A stretch of DNA of 32,209 nt from Bacteroidales bacterium (GTDB lineage: Bacteria; Bacteroidota; Bacteroidia; Bacteroidales; VadinHA17), in the NCBI GenBank assembly GCA_016936435.1, contig JAFGXX010000009.1, positions 1 through 32,209 of the forward strand, given 5' to 3'. A program made the position numbers and the translations under genes. Positions 8,469 through 15,819 of this stretch are shown here, piece by piece; positions within the stretch are counted from its first letter, which is position 1; every line of letters starts with the position of its first letter. The notes below the pieces were generated by a model, which did not search any database, was not told the origin of the DNA, and was given only the letters and a program-made list of their open reading frames with translations.

Positions 8469-9980
8469 TCAGGGATTAAGGGTTTTGTTTTTCCAGGCAG
8501 GATTGGGCAACATCATTCTGGCGTTGTTTTTCTTTCTCCAATCGGCCAACAAGTTAAATAATTCATTCTTTTTTTCAGGGTTTGACGCTGAAATATCATT
8601 TGTTTCAGAAATATCGGCTTCAAGATCGTACAGTTCAAGTCTCTCTCTTTCGAAATTATCAATAAGCTTGTACCTGCCGAGCCTCACCGCGCTTCCTGGT
8701 TCGACGCCCTGGTTTGAATAATGCGGATAATGCCAGAAGAGGGGGCGTTCGGCAAGCGAAGCTCCGGTGAGCAAAGGCATGATGCTTATGCCGTCGATAT
8801 CGGTGACAGGAGATACTGAACCTGTCATCTCCATTATTGTCGGAAAGAAATCTATTGATGACACAGGAGCTGATTCTGTGCTGCCTGCTTTTTCTGCCGA
8901 AGGATGTCTGATGATAAGAGGCACTCTTATACCGCCCTCATAAAGCCATCCTTTTCCGGCCCTGAGGGGTGAGTTGCATGTGGGAGATCCTTCAGAAGTT
9001 GAGAGTCCTCCGTTGTCGGAGGTGAAGATAATTATTGTGTTATCATATAGTTTTGATTCTTTTAGCTTATCAATAAGTCGTCCCACATTTTCATCGACAC
9101 TCCAGATCATTCCGGCATATACAGGATTGCTATGGATTATTCTCTCCTTGAAATTGTTGCTCATCTCCGGTCTTATCCATTCTTTGTCCCTGGTAAATGC
9201 TTCCCTGCTGTCGAGGCCCATGGAGACCGCTTTATCAGTAAATTTCTTAATATGCTCTTTTTTTGCCTGCATGGGATTATGGACGGCATAATATGAAAGG
9301 TAAAGGAAGAAAGGATTCTTCCCTGTTTCTTCGATGAATTTTATAGCTTCATCTGTCTGCCTGTCGGTCAGATATTCACCCTCCGGTCCATCTTCGAGTC
9401 TCGGATTGCCATACGGTGAGAAAAAGCCGTTGGCAGTCTTATTCCTCACCGGCGATCCTTTGCTGAAACCTCCGCTGTTGACATCAAAACCCTGATATTC
9501 AGGCCAGTATTCCTCTGTTTCACCCAGGTGCCATTTCCCTGAGATCATGGTCCGGTAACCGTTCTGTTTCAGAGCTTCAGCAAGAGTCACCTCTTCGAGT
9601 CTTAAATTAAGATTAAAGGGCAGAGCCACAAGCTTATCATCAGGTAAGCCGCTTTTTGATGCCTGTCGCCCCGGTATCCAGTCGGTAATGCCGGTTCTGA
9701 CGGTATATTTACCTGTCATAACAGATGAGCGTGTTGGCGAGGAGACGGGGCATGAAGCATAAGCGTCGGTGAACCGGATGCCTTCTGAGGCCAGCCTGTC
9801 GATATTGGGGGTTTCGTAGAAAGTACTGCCATAGCAACCCAGGTCGGTATAACCCATATCATCGAGAAGTATGAAAACTACGTTTGGTTTCTCCGACGAA
9901 TTATTGCATGAGTTTAGTCCAGCAGCCAAGGGGATCATCGCAAGCGTGGCTGCACCGGCTTTTAGTTTGGTACTGAACAT
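8469..9980 (-). CDS. S1-family sulfatase, S1_16-like
   Basis: Lipoprotein sulfatase with lipobox LNSC (Cys25). Motifs in order are LLDDMGYTDLGCYGS, the serine-type maturation motif S80-S-P-T-R84, ITDWIPGRQ, GKWHLGETEEYWPEYQGFD, AVHNPMQAKKEH, and TSDNGGLSTSEGSPTCN with LRAGKGWLYEGG. This set resembles the S1_16 group, where galactose- or GalNAc-4-O-sulfatases are known; the subfamily is recalled, not computed. The C-terminus is ordinary (ELYDLEADISET). The last residues TLNP are encoded by a CCCTTAATCCC stretch that resembles the dispersed CCCTAAA-type repeat found before the S6 sulfatase gene. The protein is full length for the family. Confidence 0.91.
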   Translation of the reverse strand: MFSTKLKAGAATLAMIPLAAGLNSCNNSSEKPNVVFILLDDMGYTDLGCYGSTFYETPNIDRLASEGIRFTDAYASCPVSSPTRSSVMTGKYTVRTGITDWIPGRQASKSGLPDDKLVALPFNLNLRLEEVTLAEALKQNGYRTMISGKWHLGETEEYWPEYQGFDVNSGGFSKGSPVRNKTANGFFSPYGNPRLEDGPEGEYLTDRQTDEAIKFIEETGKNPFFLYLSYYAVHNPMQAKKEHIKKFTDKAVSMGLDSREAFTRDKEWIRPEMSNNFKERIIHSNPVYAGMIWSVDENVGRLIDKLKESKLYDNTIIIFTSDNGGLSTSEGSPTCNSPLRAGKGWLYEGGIRVPLIIRHPSAEKAGSTESAPVSSIDFFPTIMEMTGSVSPVTDIDGISIMPLLTGASLAERPLFWHYPHYSNQGVEPGSAVRLGRYKLIDNFERERLELYDLEADISETNDISASNPEKKNELFNLLADWRKKNNARMMLPNPAWKNKTLNP

Positions 9981-10006
9981 TTTTTCTGCTTCTTTTTAAA
10001 GTTTTG

Positions 10007-11527
10007 TCAATTTTGTTTTCTGATACTCTGAAGAAGCTCCTTCATCCCGGTCAAAATCTCAGGATTTTGTTCTGCGATGTTGGTTGTTTCACCGGGATCG
10101 GTCTTCAGATTGTATAGCTGTGGAAGAGTGTCGTTGCCGAGTTCAATATTTACGTTGACATTCACTTTTGGTCCGGGGCCGGGTTCGATATATTTCCATT
10201 CATCTTTTCTTACACCGAGGCGTCCGTTTGAAGCGTGCTCCACGAGCCATTCCCGGTCTTTTTTTGATTTTCCGAGAAGTATATCGATATTATTTTGGCT
10301 GTCGGGTGCTCCTTCAGCAGGGATAACCTGGCCTGTAAGGGCAGCTAATGATGCAAGAAAGTCGATCTGGCTGAAAAGAGCATCTGAAACTCCCTGTTTA
10401 ATCTTCCTTTCCCAGCTTACTATAAGAGGTATACGGGTGCCACCTTCGAAGGCACTGTATTTGCCTCCTCTCAGTTTGCCGGCAGGTTTGTGGTCACCGA
10501 GAAGTTCAACCGCCCTGTCCTTATAGCCGTCGTCCACCACAGGACCGTTGTCGCTGGACAGTATAATAATGGTTTTTCGAGCAAGGCCGAGTTTTTCAAC
10601 AGTATTCAGTATTTCACCCACCGACCAGTCGAATTCGAGTATGGCATCTCCCCTTGGTCCCATCCCACTTTTGCCTTCAAATCTCTGGTTTGGCATCCTG
10701 GGCACGTGTATGTCGTGTGTTGCAAAGTAGAGGAAGAATGGTTTGTCACGGTTGTTCTCAATGAATTTCACAGCCTTGTCCGTTATTACGTCAGCCATGT
10801 CCTCGTCTACCCACAAAGCCGATCTTCCTCCTGTCATATAGCCTATACGGCTCACTCCGTTCACGATTGTCATATCGTGTCCGTGACTGGGATGCATTTT
10901 CAGGAGTTCAGGATTCTCACGGCCTGTAGGCCAGTCACCCACCTTTTCTCTGAAGCTTACCTGTATGGGATCGGAAGGATCCAGTCCTGATACCCTGCGG
11001 TTTTCTACATAAACACATGGTACCCTGTCTCCGGTAGCCGGAATGATGTAACTATAGTCGAAACCTATGTCAAGTGGCTGATGAGTTATGTCACTGTTCC
11101 AGTCAGGTCCTCCTGCCGGTCCCAGTCCGAGGTGCCATTTTCCGATTACTGCTGTCGTGTATCCTGCATTCCTCATTAAGGAGGCGACGGTGAATCTTCC
11201 GGGTGCAATTATCGCAGATGCATCACCCGGCAAAACTCCTGTCCCTTTTTTTCTGAAAGCATACTCACCTGTGAGGAGAGAGTAGCGCGAAGGGGTGCTG
11301 GTGGCAGAAGTACAATGGGCATTCGTAAACCGGAGGCCACCAGCGGCAAGGCGGTCTGTATTTGGAGTTGACAGATTTGATCCATAGCAACTTAAATCGC
11401 CGTATCCGATGTCGTCAGCATAGATCAGGATGATATTAGGACTGTCAGTGGTCTTACATCCTGAAAGGGCAAGCGCGGCCGTTGAAAGTACACCTATGGT
11501 GCGTGGTATGATACTGTATTTTTTCAT
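10007..11527 (-). CDS. S1-family sulfatase, S1_15-like (Gal/GalNAc-6-O-sulfatase type)
   Basis: Lipoprotein sulfatase with lipobox LSGC (Cys24). Motifs in order are YADDIGYGDLSCYGS, the serine-type maturation motif S77-T-P-S-R81, then LLTGEYAFRKKGTGVLPGD, GKWHLGLGPAGGPDWN and DIGFDYSYIIPATGDRVPC. Later come THDIHVPRMP and LSSDNGPVVDDGY. The RKKGTG...LPGDA and ATGDRVPCVYVEN blocks are the features I associate with S1_15, a group including Gal/GalNAc-6-O-sulfatases; this is family knowledge recalled without a search. The C-terminus (QLYNLKTDPGETTNIA) is complete. It is separated from the upstream sulfatase by 117 bp carrying inverted repeats, so its expression could be tuned separately from the promoter-proximal genes. 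Confidence 0.91.
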   Translation of the reverse strand: MKKYSIIPRTIGVLSTAALALSGCKTTDSPNIILIYADDIGYGDLSCYGSNLSTPNTDRLAAGGLRFTNAHCTSATSTPSRYSLLTGEYAFRKKGTGVLPGDASAIIAPGRFTVASLMRNAGYTTAVIGKWHLGLGPAGGPDWNSDITHQPLDIGFDYSYIIPATGDRVPCVYVENRRVSGLDPSDPIQVSFREKVGDWPTGRENPELLKMHPSHGHDMTIVNGVSRIGYMTGGRSALWVDEDMADVITDKAVKFIENNRDKPFFLYFATHDIHVPRMPNQRFEGKSGMGPRGDAILEFDWSVGEILNTVEKLGLARKTIIILSSDNGPVVDDGYKDRAVELLGDHKPAGKLRGGKYSAFEGGTRIPLIVSWERKIKQGVSDALFSQIDFLASLAALTGQVIPAEGAPDSQNNIDILLGKSKKDREWLVEHASNGRLGVRKDEWKYIEPGPGPKVNVNVNIELGNDTLPQLYNLKTDPGETTNIAEQNPEILTGMKELLQSIRKQN

Positions 11528-11556
11528 TATCTCAGGTTATGTCGGGTTTTTTAAGG

Positions 11557-11616
11557 CATTCCAATAACATATATTTTGAAAAGTGGAATGGATATACTCC
11601 GTCAATAAATCCATTC
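11557..11616 (-). promoter_or_regulatory. Overlapping inverted repeats between two sulfatase genes
   Basis: The longest spacer in the sulfatase run (11528-11644) holds three related arms: CATTCCA (11557-11563), TGGAATGGAT (11584-11593) and ATCCATTC (11609-11616). The middle arm can pair with either outer arm, with a 7-bp or an 8-bp perfect stem, so two hairpins exclude each other. There is no T-run, so a simple intrinsic terminator is unlikely. Possible roles are RNA processing, mRNA stability or attenuation between the S6 and S5 genes. Evidence is inspection only. Confidence 0.35.
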
Positions 11617-11644
11617 TCCTGTTTTAGAGAAGCCGGCTGTTCTG

Positions 11645-13075
11645 TTACTTCGGCTCAAATGAAAACGGGAACACGCTGGAGGGGACGTGTGCTTCCTCCA
11701 TGATCTCTTCCATTCTTTTAACAATGTCGGGGTTCTGGCCGGCAACATTGTTCTTTTCGCCAATATCGGTTGAGAGATCATAGAGTTCGGTCATACCCCG
11801 CGGAGTTTTGTCGACATCTCTCCTTACTGCTTTCCAGTTGCCCATTCTTACGGCAACTTTTCCGCCCTGCTCATGGAATTCCCAGTAGAGATATTCATGC
11901 TGGTCTTTCTGCTCTTTTCCGAGAAGTGTGGGAAGGAATGATATACCGTCAATATTTTCGGGAGGTTCTATGCCTGTAATATCAGCGAGAGTAGGCATAA
12001 CATCCCAGAAAGCTGATATATGATCTGTCCGCGATCCGGCGCTGATATTCCCCGGCCACATTGCCAGCATGGGAGTCCTGATGCCTCCCTCGTACATGTC
12101 GCGCTTATAACCGGTAAGTGGACCGTTGCTGTCGAAATAGTCAGGATCGGCACCGCCTTCAAGGTGGGGGCCGTTGTCGGATGCGAATATCACAATGGTG
12201 TTATCTTCCAGACCCAGTTCAGTGATTTTATCCAGTACTTCGCCAACGTAGTCGTCGAGATGTTTTATCATTGCGGCAAAAGCTGCATGGGCTTCAGGTT
12301 GTGATCCATAGCCTCCTTTCCTGTATCTTGGACCTTCATCGACACCCTTATAAGATTTTTCAGGTTCGAATTTACCCCGGAAAAGAGCCATATTTTCTTC
12401 GCGGGCAAAAAGTTCTGCATGGGGTATTATGTTTGGGTAGAATAAGAAGAAGGGTTTTGTGCGGTTTTCTTCAATGAATTTCATGGCAGCTTCATGTATC
12501 ATGTCGGGAGCATAAACTCCGGTGGCATTACCCTCATTTTCAGGGATCATAATTTTTTCATGATTATGCCACAGATAATACGGATAATAGTTATGTGCCA
12601 GGCTCTGGCAGTTGAAACCGAAGAATTCATCGAAGCCCTGGGCATTCGGATCGCCTTCAGTATCGATATATCCAAGTCCCCATTTACCAAATGCACCGGT
12701 AGTATAACCTGCTGTCCTGAGCATTTCGGCTATCGTTACAGATTCGGCAGGAAGCGGCCATTGTCCTTCAGGCTTCCAGCCTTTGTTGCCTCTTATCGGA
12801 GTGTGGCCCGTGTGCAGACCTGTCATAAGACTGGAGCGTGAGGGTGCGCTGACGGTGCAGCCGGTATAATGCTGTGTAAAAAGCATTCCCATTTCGGCGA
12901 TCCTGTCGATGTTAGGAGTGGAAAAATTTTTCTGACCGTAACAGCTAAGGTCTCCGTAGCCCAGATCGTCGGCCAGGATATACACAATATTTGGAAGGCG
13001 GGCTTCTTTTCCCGACTGGGTACAGCTTGCTGCTGCAACAGAGGCAAGGAGAATTAATGAGGTGGTGGGTTTCAT
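11645..13075 (-). CDS. S1-family sulfatase, S1_20-like, with GKWGLG variant
   Basis: Lipoprotein sulfatase with a lipobox-like AASC (Cys18). Motifs in order are LADDLGYGDLSCYGQ, the serine-type maturation motif S76-A-P-S-R80, LMTGLHTGHTPIRGN, then GKWGLG at 130-135 where most family members have GKWHLG. Next come DPNAQGFDEFFGFNCQ, NIIPHAELFAREEN, and ASDNGPHLEGGADPDYF with the KRDMYEGGIRTP loop. The His-to-Gly change at GKWHLG and the AHNYYPYYLW block are typical of a group I associate with S1_20, where a mucin galactose-3-O-sulfatase is known; the assignment is tentative. This is the first sulfatase after the phosphotriesterase-like gene and is preceded by a repeat-rich 75-bp spacer. Confidence 0.91.
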   Translation of the reverse strand: MKPTTSLILLASVAAASCTQSGKEARLPNIVYILADDLGYGDLSCYGQKNFSTPNIDRIAEMGMLFTQHYTGCTVSAPSRSSLMTGLHTGHTPIRGNKGWKPEGQWPLPAESVTIAEMLRTAGYTTGAFGKWGLGYIDTEGDPNAQGFDEFFGFNCQSLAHNYYPYYLWHNHEKIMIPENEGNATGVYAPDMIHEAAMKFIEENRTKPFFLFYPNIIPHAELFAREENMALFRGKFEPEKSYKGVDEGPRYRKGGYGSQPEAHAAFAAMIKHLDDYVGEVLDKITELGLEDNTIVIFASDNGPHLEGGADPDYFDSNGPLTGYKRDMYEGGIRTPMLAMWPGNISAGSRTDHISAFWDVMPTLADITGIEPPENIDGISFLPTLLGKEQKDQHEYLYWEFHEQGGKVAVRMGNWKAVRRDVDKTPRGMTELYDLSTDIGEKNNVAGQNPDIVKRMEEIMEEAHVPSSVFPFSFEPK

Positions 13076-13082
13076 GGGGGAA

Positions 13083-13173
13083 GTTTAGGGTTTGATGTTT
13101 AAGGTTTAAGGTTCCCGCCTTCGATAAATCTTCGGCGGGCGAAGTAAGGTTTAAGGTTTAGGGTTTAGGGTTA
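13083..13173. repeat. Degenerate TTTAGGG-type repeat flanking a GC-rich hairpin
   Basis: Between the phosphotriesterase-like gene and the first sulfatase lie several imperfect units of GGTTTAAG/GGGTTTA on both sides of a GC-rich core. The core pairs CCCGCC (13114-13119) with GGCGGG (13134-13139), or alternatively CTTCG (13130-13134) with CGAAG (13140-13144). The repeat runs about 20 bp into the phosphotriesterase-like gene and encodes its last residues (SLTLNPKP). It looks like a dispersed intergenic element, but I cannot count genome copies. Confidence 0.6.
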
Positions 13174-14242
13174 GTGATTTATTGTGTTTTCTGATTTTTA
13201 TTGTGAATGCTTTGGCGGGATTCTTTACAAGAAGCTGGTCTATGTCAGGATCTGTTAATCCTCTCTCCTTAAGTGCAGGTATGAGGAAATTAAAGATGTC
13301 GGTATATCCGTTGATGGTTCCGCCTCCGGGTAAAGCCGGATCGTACCAGCCGGAATCGTGTGAAAGGAGTACCCTGTGGATAAGTCCCAACTCTTTCATA
13401 CGTGCTATCCTGTCAGCATACCATCCAATACTATTCCTGTCACCGGTCTTAAGGTTTGGTCTTTCTCTCACGTTGTCAAATGAAACCCATGCTCCCAGCC
13501 CGGCTGCTTCAATGTTACTTTCCATGGTTCCTCTCTGTGCATGAACCCAAATGAAGGCAGAGGGATCGACGCCGTGTTCTTCCAGCACTTTCAGTTGTGC
13601 AAATGCAGGACCTTCAGGACCTGTATGCGAGGCAATTGTAAGTCCTGTTGCCAGATGAGTAAGGGCAGCTGCAGTTATGATCTTATTATCAGAAAGTGAA
13701 AGAGTATCGGCCGGATTAACAGAAATCTTAATAAATCCGGGTCGTATTCCGCTTTCATCAATGCCGCCGTAATATTCATCAATCCAAATATCTGCCAGCT
13801 CTTTCGCATCGGCTGACTGAAAGCTCTGCGGGAGAAATCTATAGTTATAGCCGTAATAGCCGGTGTTGGTGATGAAGATGATCCCGCTCAGTTTTGACAG
13901 CTCTTTCAGCAGCAGAGGATCGCGGCCAAGGTATGCAGGTGTACATTCAAAGATGGTCTTCACTCCCATTGCCCTGGCTTTTTTCAATATGGGTAGTGCC
14001 TTTTCAATCACCGAATCCCTGTTCCAGCGGAAATATCCAGTGCTGTCGGCCCCGATGAAATCGACAAGAACATGTTCATGCGAAAGTGCAGTTGAGAGCT
14101 TTCCGGGATATTCTGGTCCGTTTACTGTCATAATAACATCTCCGTGCTCAGCTCTGCAGGTTATTATTATGATACCGAAGACAAGGAAAAGAATAAGCCA
14201 CAGTATGATATTCCACGAGTAGTCGCGGTAATCTTTTTCCAT
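13151..14242 (-). CDS. Phosphotriesterase-family metal-dependent hydrolase, membrane-anchored or exported
   Basis: Amidohydrolase-superfamily protein of the phosphotriesterase (PTE) group. All six expected metal ligands are visible: H55 and H57 (SHEHVL), K172 (FIKI, the carboxylated lysine), H206 (ASHTG), H234 (WVHAQ) and D296 (LSHDSG). Family members include lactonases and organophosphate hydrolases, and the substrate here is unknown. A hydrophobic segment at about 11-28 ending in IIITC suggests a membrane anchor or weak lipoprotein signal, so the enzyme probably faces the periplasm. It is the promoter-proximal gene of the sulfatase block, which suggests work on a lactone or ester formed during breakdown of sulfated sugars; that is inference. 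The C-terminal tail (SLTLNPKP) is encoded by repeat DNA and is probably recent and dispensable. Confidence 0.85.
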   Translation of the reverse strand: MEKDYRDYSWNIILWLILFLVFGIIIITCRAEHGDVIMTVNGPEYPGKLSTALSHEHVLVDFIGADSTGYFRWNRDSVIEKALPILKKARAMGVKTIFECTPAYLGRDPLLLKELSKLSGIIFITNTGYYGYNYRFLPQSFQSADAKELADIWIDEYYGGIDESGIRPGFIKISVNPADTLSLSDNKIITAAALTHLATGLTIASHTGPEGPAFAQLKVLEEHGVDPSAFIWVHAQRGTMESNIEAAGLGAWVSFDNVRERPNLKTGDRNSIGWYADRIARMKELGLIHRVLLSHDSGWYDPALPGGGTINGYTDIFNFLIPALKERGLTDPDIDQLLVKNPAKAFTIKIRKHNKSLTLNPKP

Positions 14243-14512
14243 AAAAGCATTTTTAATATTCTTTAAAAATAAAACTTTTTAAGAAAATGCCGGAGAAAAT
14301 ATTTCGACTTTCGATCAGAATTTCTGCCTTATGATACTGGGCGGCAGTTTTAGTTCTCCTGTCAGGCAATTGGCTAAGCGCATGTGGCTGCAACATGGTT
14401 GTTAAAAATATTTAAATCATAAGCTGTAATAATGCTTCATACAATACTTTGGCATTATTAATGGTTTCTTTTTATATATTGCGCGATCACTAAACTGTTA
14501 AAGAAATTACAC
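14243..14512. promoter_or_regulatory. Divergent intergenic region between sulfatase and redox-propeller blocks
   Basis: These 270 bp separate the first genes of two divergent transcription units and should hold both promoters. On the + strand, TATATTG (14475-14481) resembles the Bacteroidota -7 element with one T missing, and TTTG at 14448-14451 could be a -33 element, but the 23-bp spacing is long. On the minus side the first 40 bp are almost pure A/T. I see no strong palindrome. The shared position allows joint regulation of the two blocks, but no regulator gene is present. Confidence 0.35.
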
Positions 14513-15754
14513 ATGAATAAGAAATTATTTTTAGCGGCAGTTTTATTAACCATACTGTATGGATTTTCGACCGGACAGTCTGTTTATGGATGGAGAGGAG
14601 AAGGGCGTAGCGGTATCTATGCCGGAACTTCTCTTTTGAAGACATGGCCGGGGTCAGGACCTGCCCTGATATGGGAGACAGAGGAAATTGGTCCGGGATT
14701 TTCAAGTGCAACGGTGACTGCCGATGCTGTCTATATTACCGGAAGCAGGGACGGAAATGACATTTTATATGCATTTGCTCAGGACGGAAAGAAAAAATGG
14801 GAAACTGTTTACGGAAAAATATCCAGGAGCAATTATCCTGAAGCGAGGTGTACTCCCACCTTCTATAACAATAAACTATATGTAGTAAGTGGTGAAGGCG
14901 ATATGGTTTGCATCGACAGGAATGGTAAACTGGTTTGGACGGTGAACTATTTCAGGCAGTACGGAGCCCAGGCTCCCCGTTTTGGCATTTCTGAATCTCC
15001 TGTTGTTGTCGATAATCTTGTTATCGGTACTCCCGGCGGTAACATGGCTGCGATGGTTGCCTTTAATACTGAGACCGGTAAAGTTGTATGGGAAACTCCT
15101 TCACTCAATGAGGGTACGCATTATGTCAACCCTCTGCTCATAAGGGAAGGTAACAAAAAAATGATAGTAACACTTGCAACGGCACACGTGTATGCTGTCG
15201 ACCCGGCAAACGGGAAGATGTTATGGAAATATAACTATGAAGCTGCCAACGCAGTACAGGGAGGAAGAAGGAATCACACAAACACGCCACTATATAAGGA
15301 TGGCTTTCTCCTGGTCGCAAACGGCTATGAGCAGACAGCTGTGAAGCTAAAGATCAACTGGGATGGCAGGCCGCCGGAACTGGTATGGAAGAACACTGAC
15401 CTTACTCCTCATGTAGGCGGGCTGGTGCTCCTTGGCAACCATATCTTCAGTACAACCCATGATAACAATTCAATGGGAAGGTGGATTTGTGTAGACTGGA
15501 ATACAGGCAAGACGAACTGGATAAACCCGTGGTACAACAAAGGATCGGTGATCAGTGCCGGCGGTATGTTGTACATTTATGAAGAGAAGACCGGTCATGT
15601 CGGACTTATGAAAGCCGATCCTTCAAAAATGGACGTTGTGAATGAATTCAGAATCACAAAAGGTACAGGCCCTTACTGGGCTCATCCGGTGATAGACAAC
15701 GGAAGGCTTTTCATAAGGCACGGAGGCTATCTGGCAGTCTATTCAATCAAATAA
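14513..15754 (+). CDS. Exported PQQ_2/BamB-like beta-propeller protein
   Basis: Type I signal peptide (LFLAAVLLTILYG, cleavage around STGQ) followed by a beta-propeller of the PQQ_2/BamB-like class. The repeats show the usual pattern of a blade ending in GK.VW or GK.LW: GKKKWETVYG, GKLVWTVNY, GKVVWETPS, GKMLWKYNY and a less regular GKTNWINP. The opening WRGEGRSGIY and the phrases TPGGNMAAMVA and ARCTPTFYN resemble a Bacteroidota/Planctomycete family often annotated as PQQ-binding-like. I do not claim PQQ binding; the repeat alone does not prove a cofactor. The protein is probably periplasmic and is the first gene of the plus-strand block, 65 bp ahead of a second propeller. It could be a sugar or redox-linked sensor, scaffold or enzyme. 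Confidence 0.88.
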   Translation: MNKKLFLAAVLLTILYGFSTGQSVYGWRGEGRSGIYAGTSLLKTWPGSGPALIWETEEIGPGFSSATVTADAVYITGSRDGNDILYAFAQDGKKKWETVYGKISRSNYPEARCTPTFYNNKLYVVSGEGDMVCIDRNGKLVWTVNYFRQYGAQAPRFGISESPVVVDNLVIGTPGGNMAAMVAFNTETGKVVWETPSLNEGTHYVNPLLIREGNKKMIVTLATAHVYAVDPANGKMLWKYNYEAANAVQGGRRNHTNTPLYKDGFLLVANGYEQTAVKLKINWDGRPPELVWKNTDLTPHVGGLVLLGNHIFSTTHDNNSMGRWICVDWNTGKTNWINPWYNKGSVISAGGMLYIYEEKTGHVGLMKADPSKMDVVNEFRITKGTGPYWAHPVIDNGRLFIRHGGYLAVYSIK

Positions 15755-15794
15755 AAATCAGTATATTTCACTGATTTCTGACCTGATGATCAGT
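15755..15794 (+). promoter_or_regulatory. Competing hairpins after the first propeller gene
   Basis: Directly after the stop codon, AAATCAGT (15755-15762) and ACTGATTT (15770-15777) form a perfect 8-bp stem with a 7-nt loop. A third arm, ATCAGT (15789-15794), can instead pair with ACTGAT (15770-15775). The first stem is AT-rich and has no following U-tract. It could be a weak terminator, an RNA-processing site or a switch that lowers expression of downstream genes. Inspection only. Confidence 0.4.
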
Positions 15795-15819
15795 TAAAAC
15801 CGAAGCACGAGAATAAGGA

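Noticed and set aside
13083-13173. A CRISPR array or true telomere-type repeat
   Set aside because: Units are short and degenerate with no unique spacers, and the site is internal between two genes.
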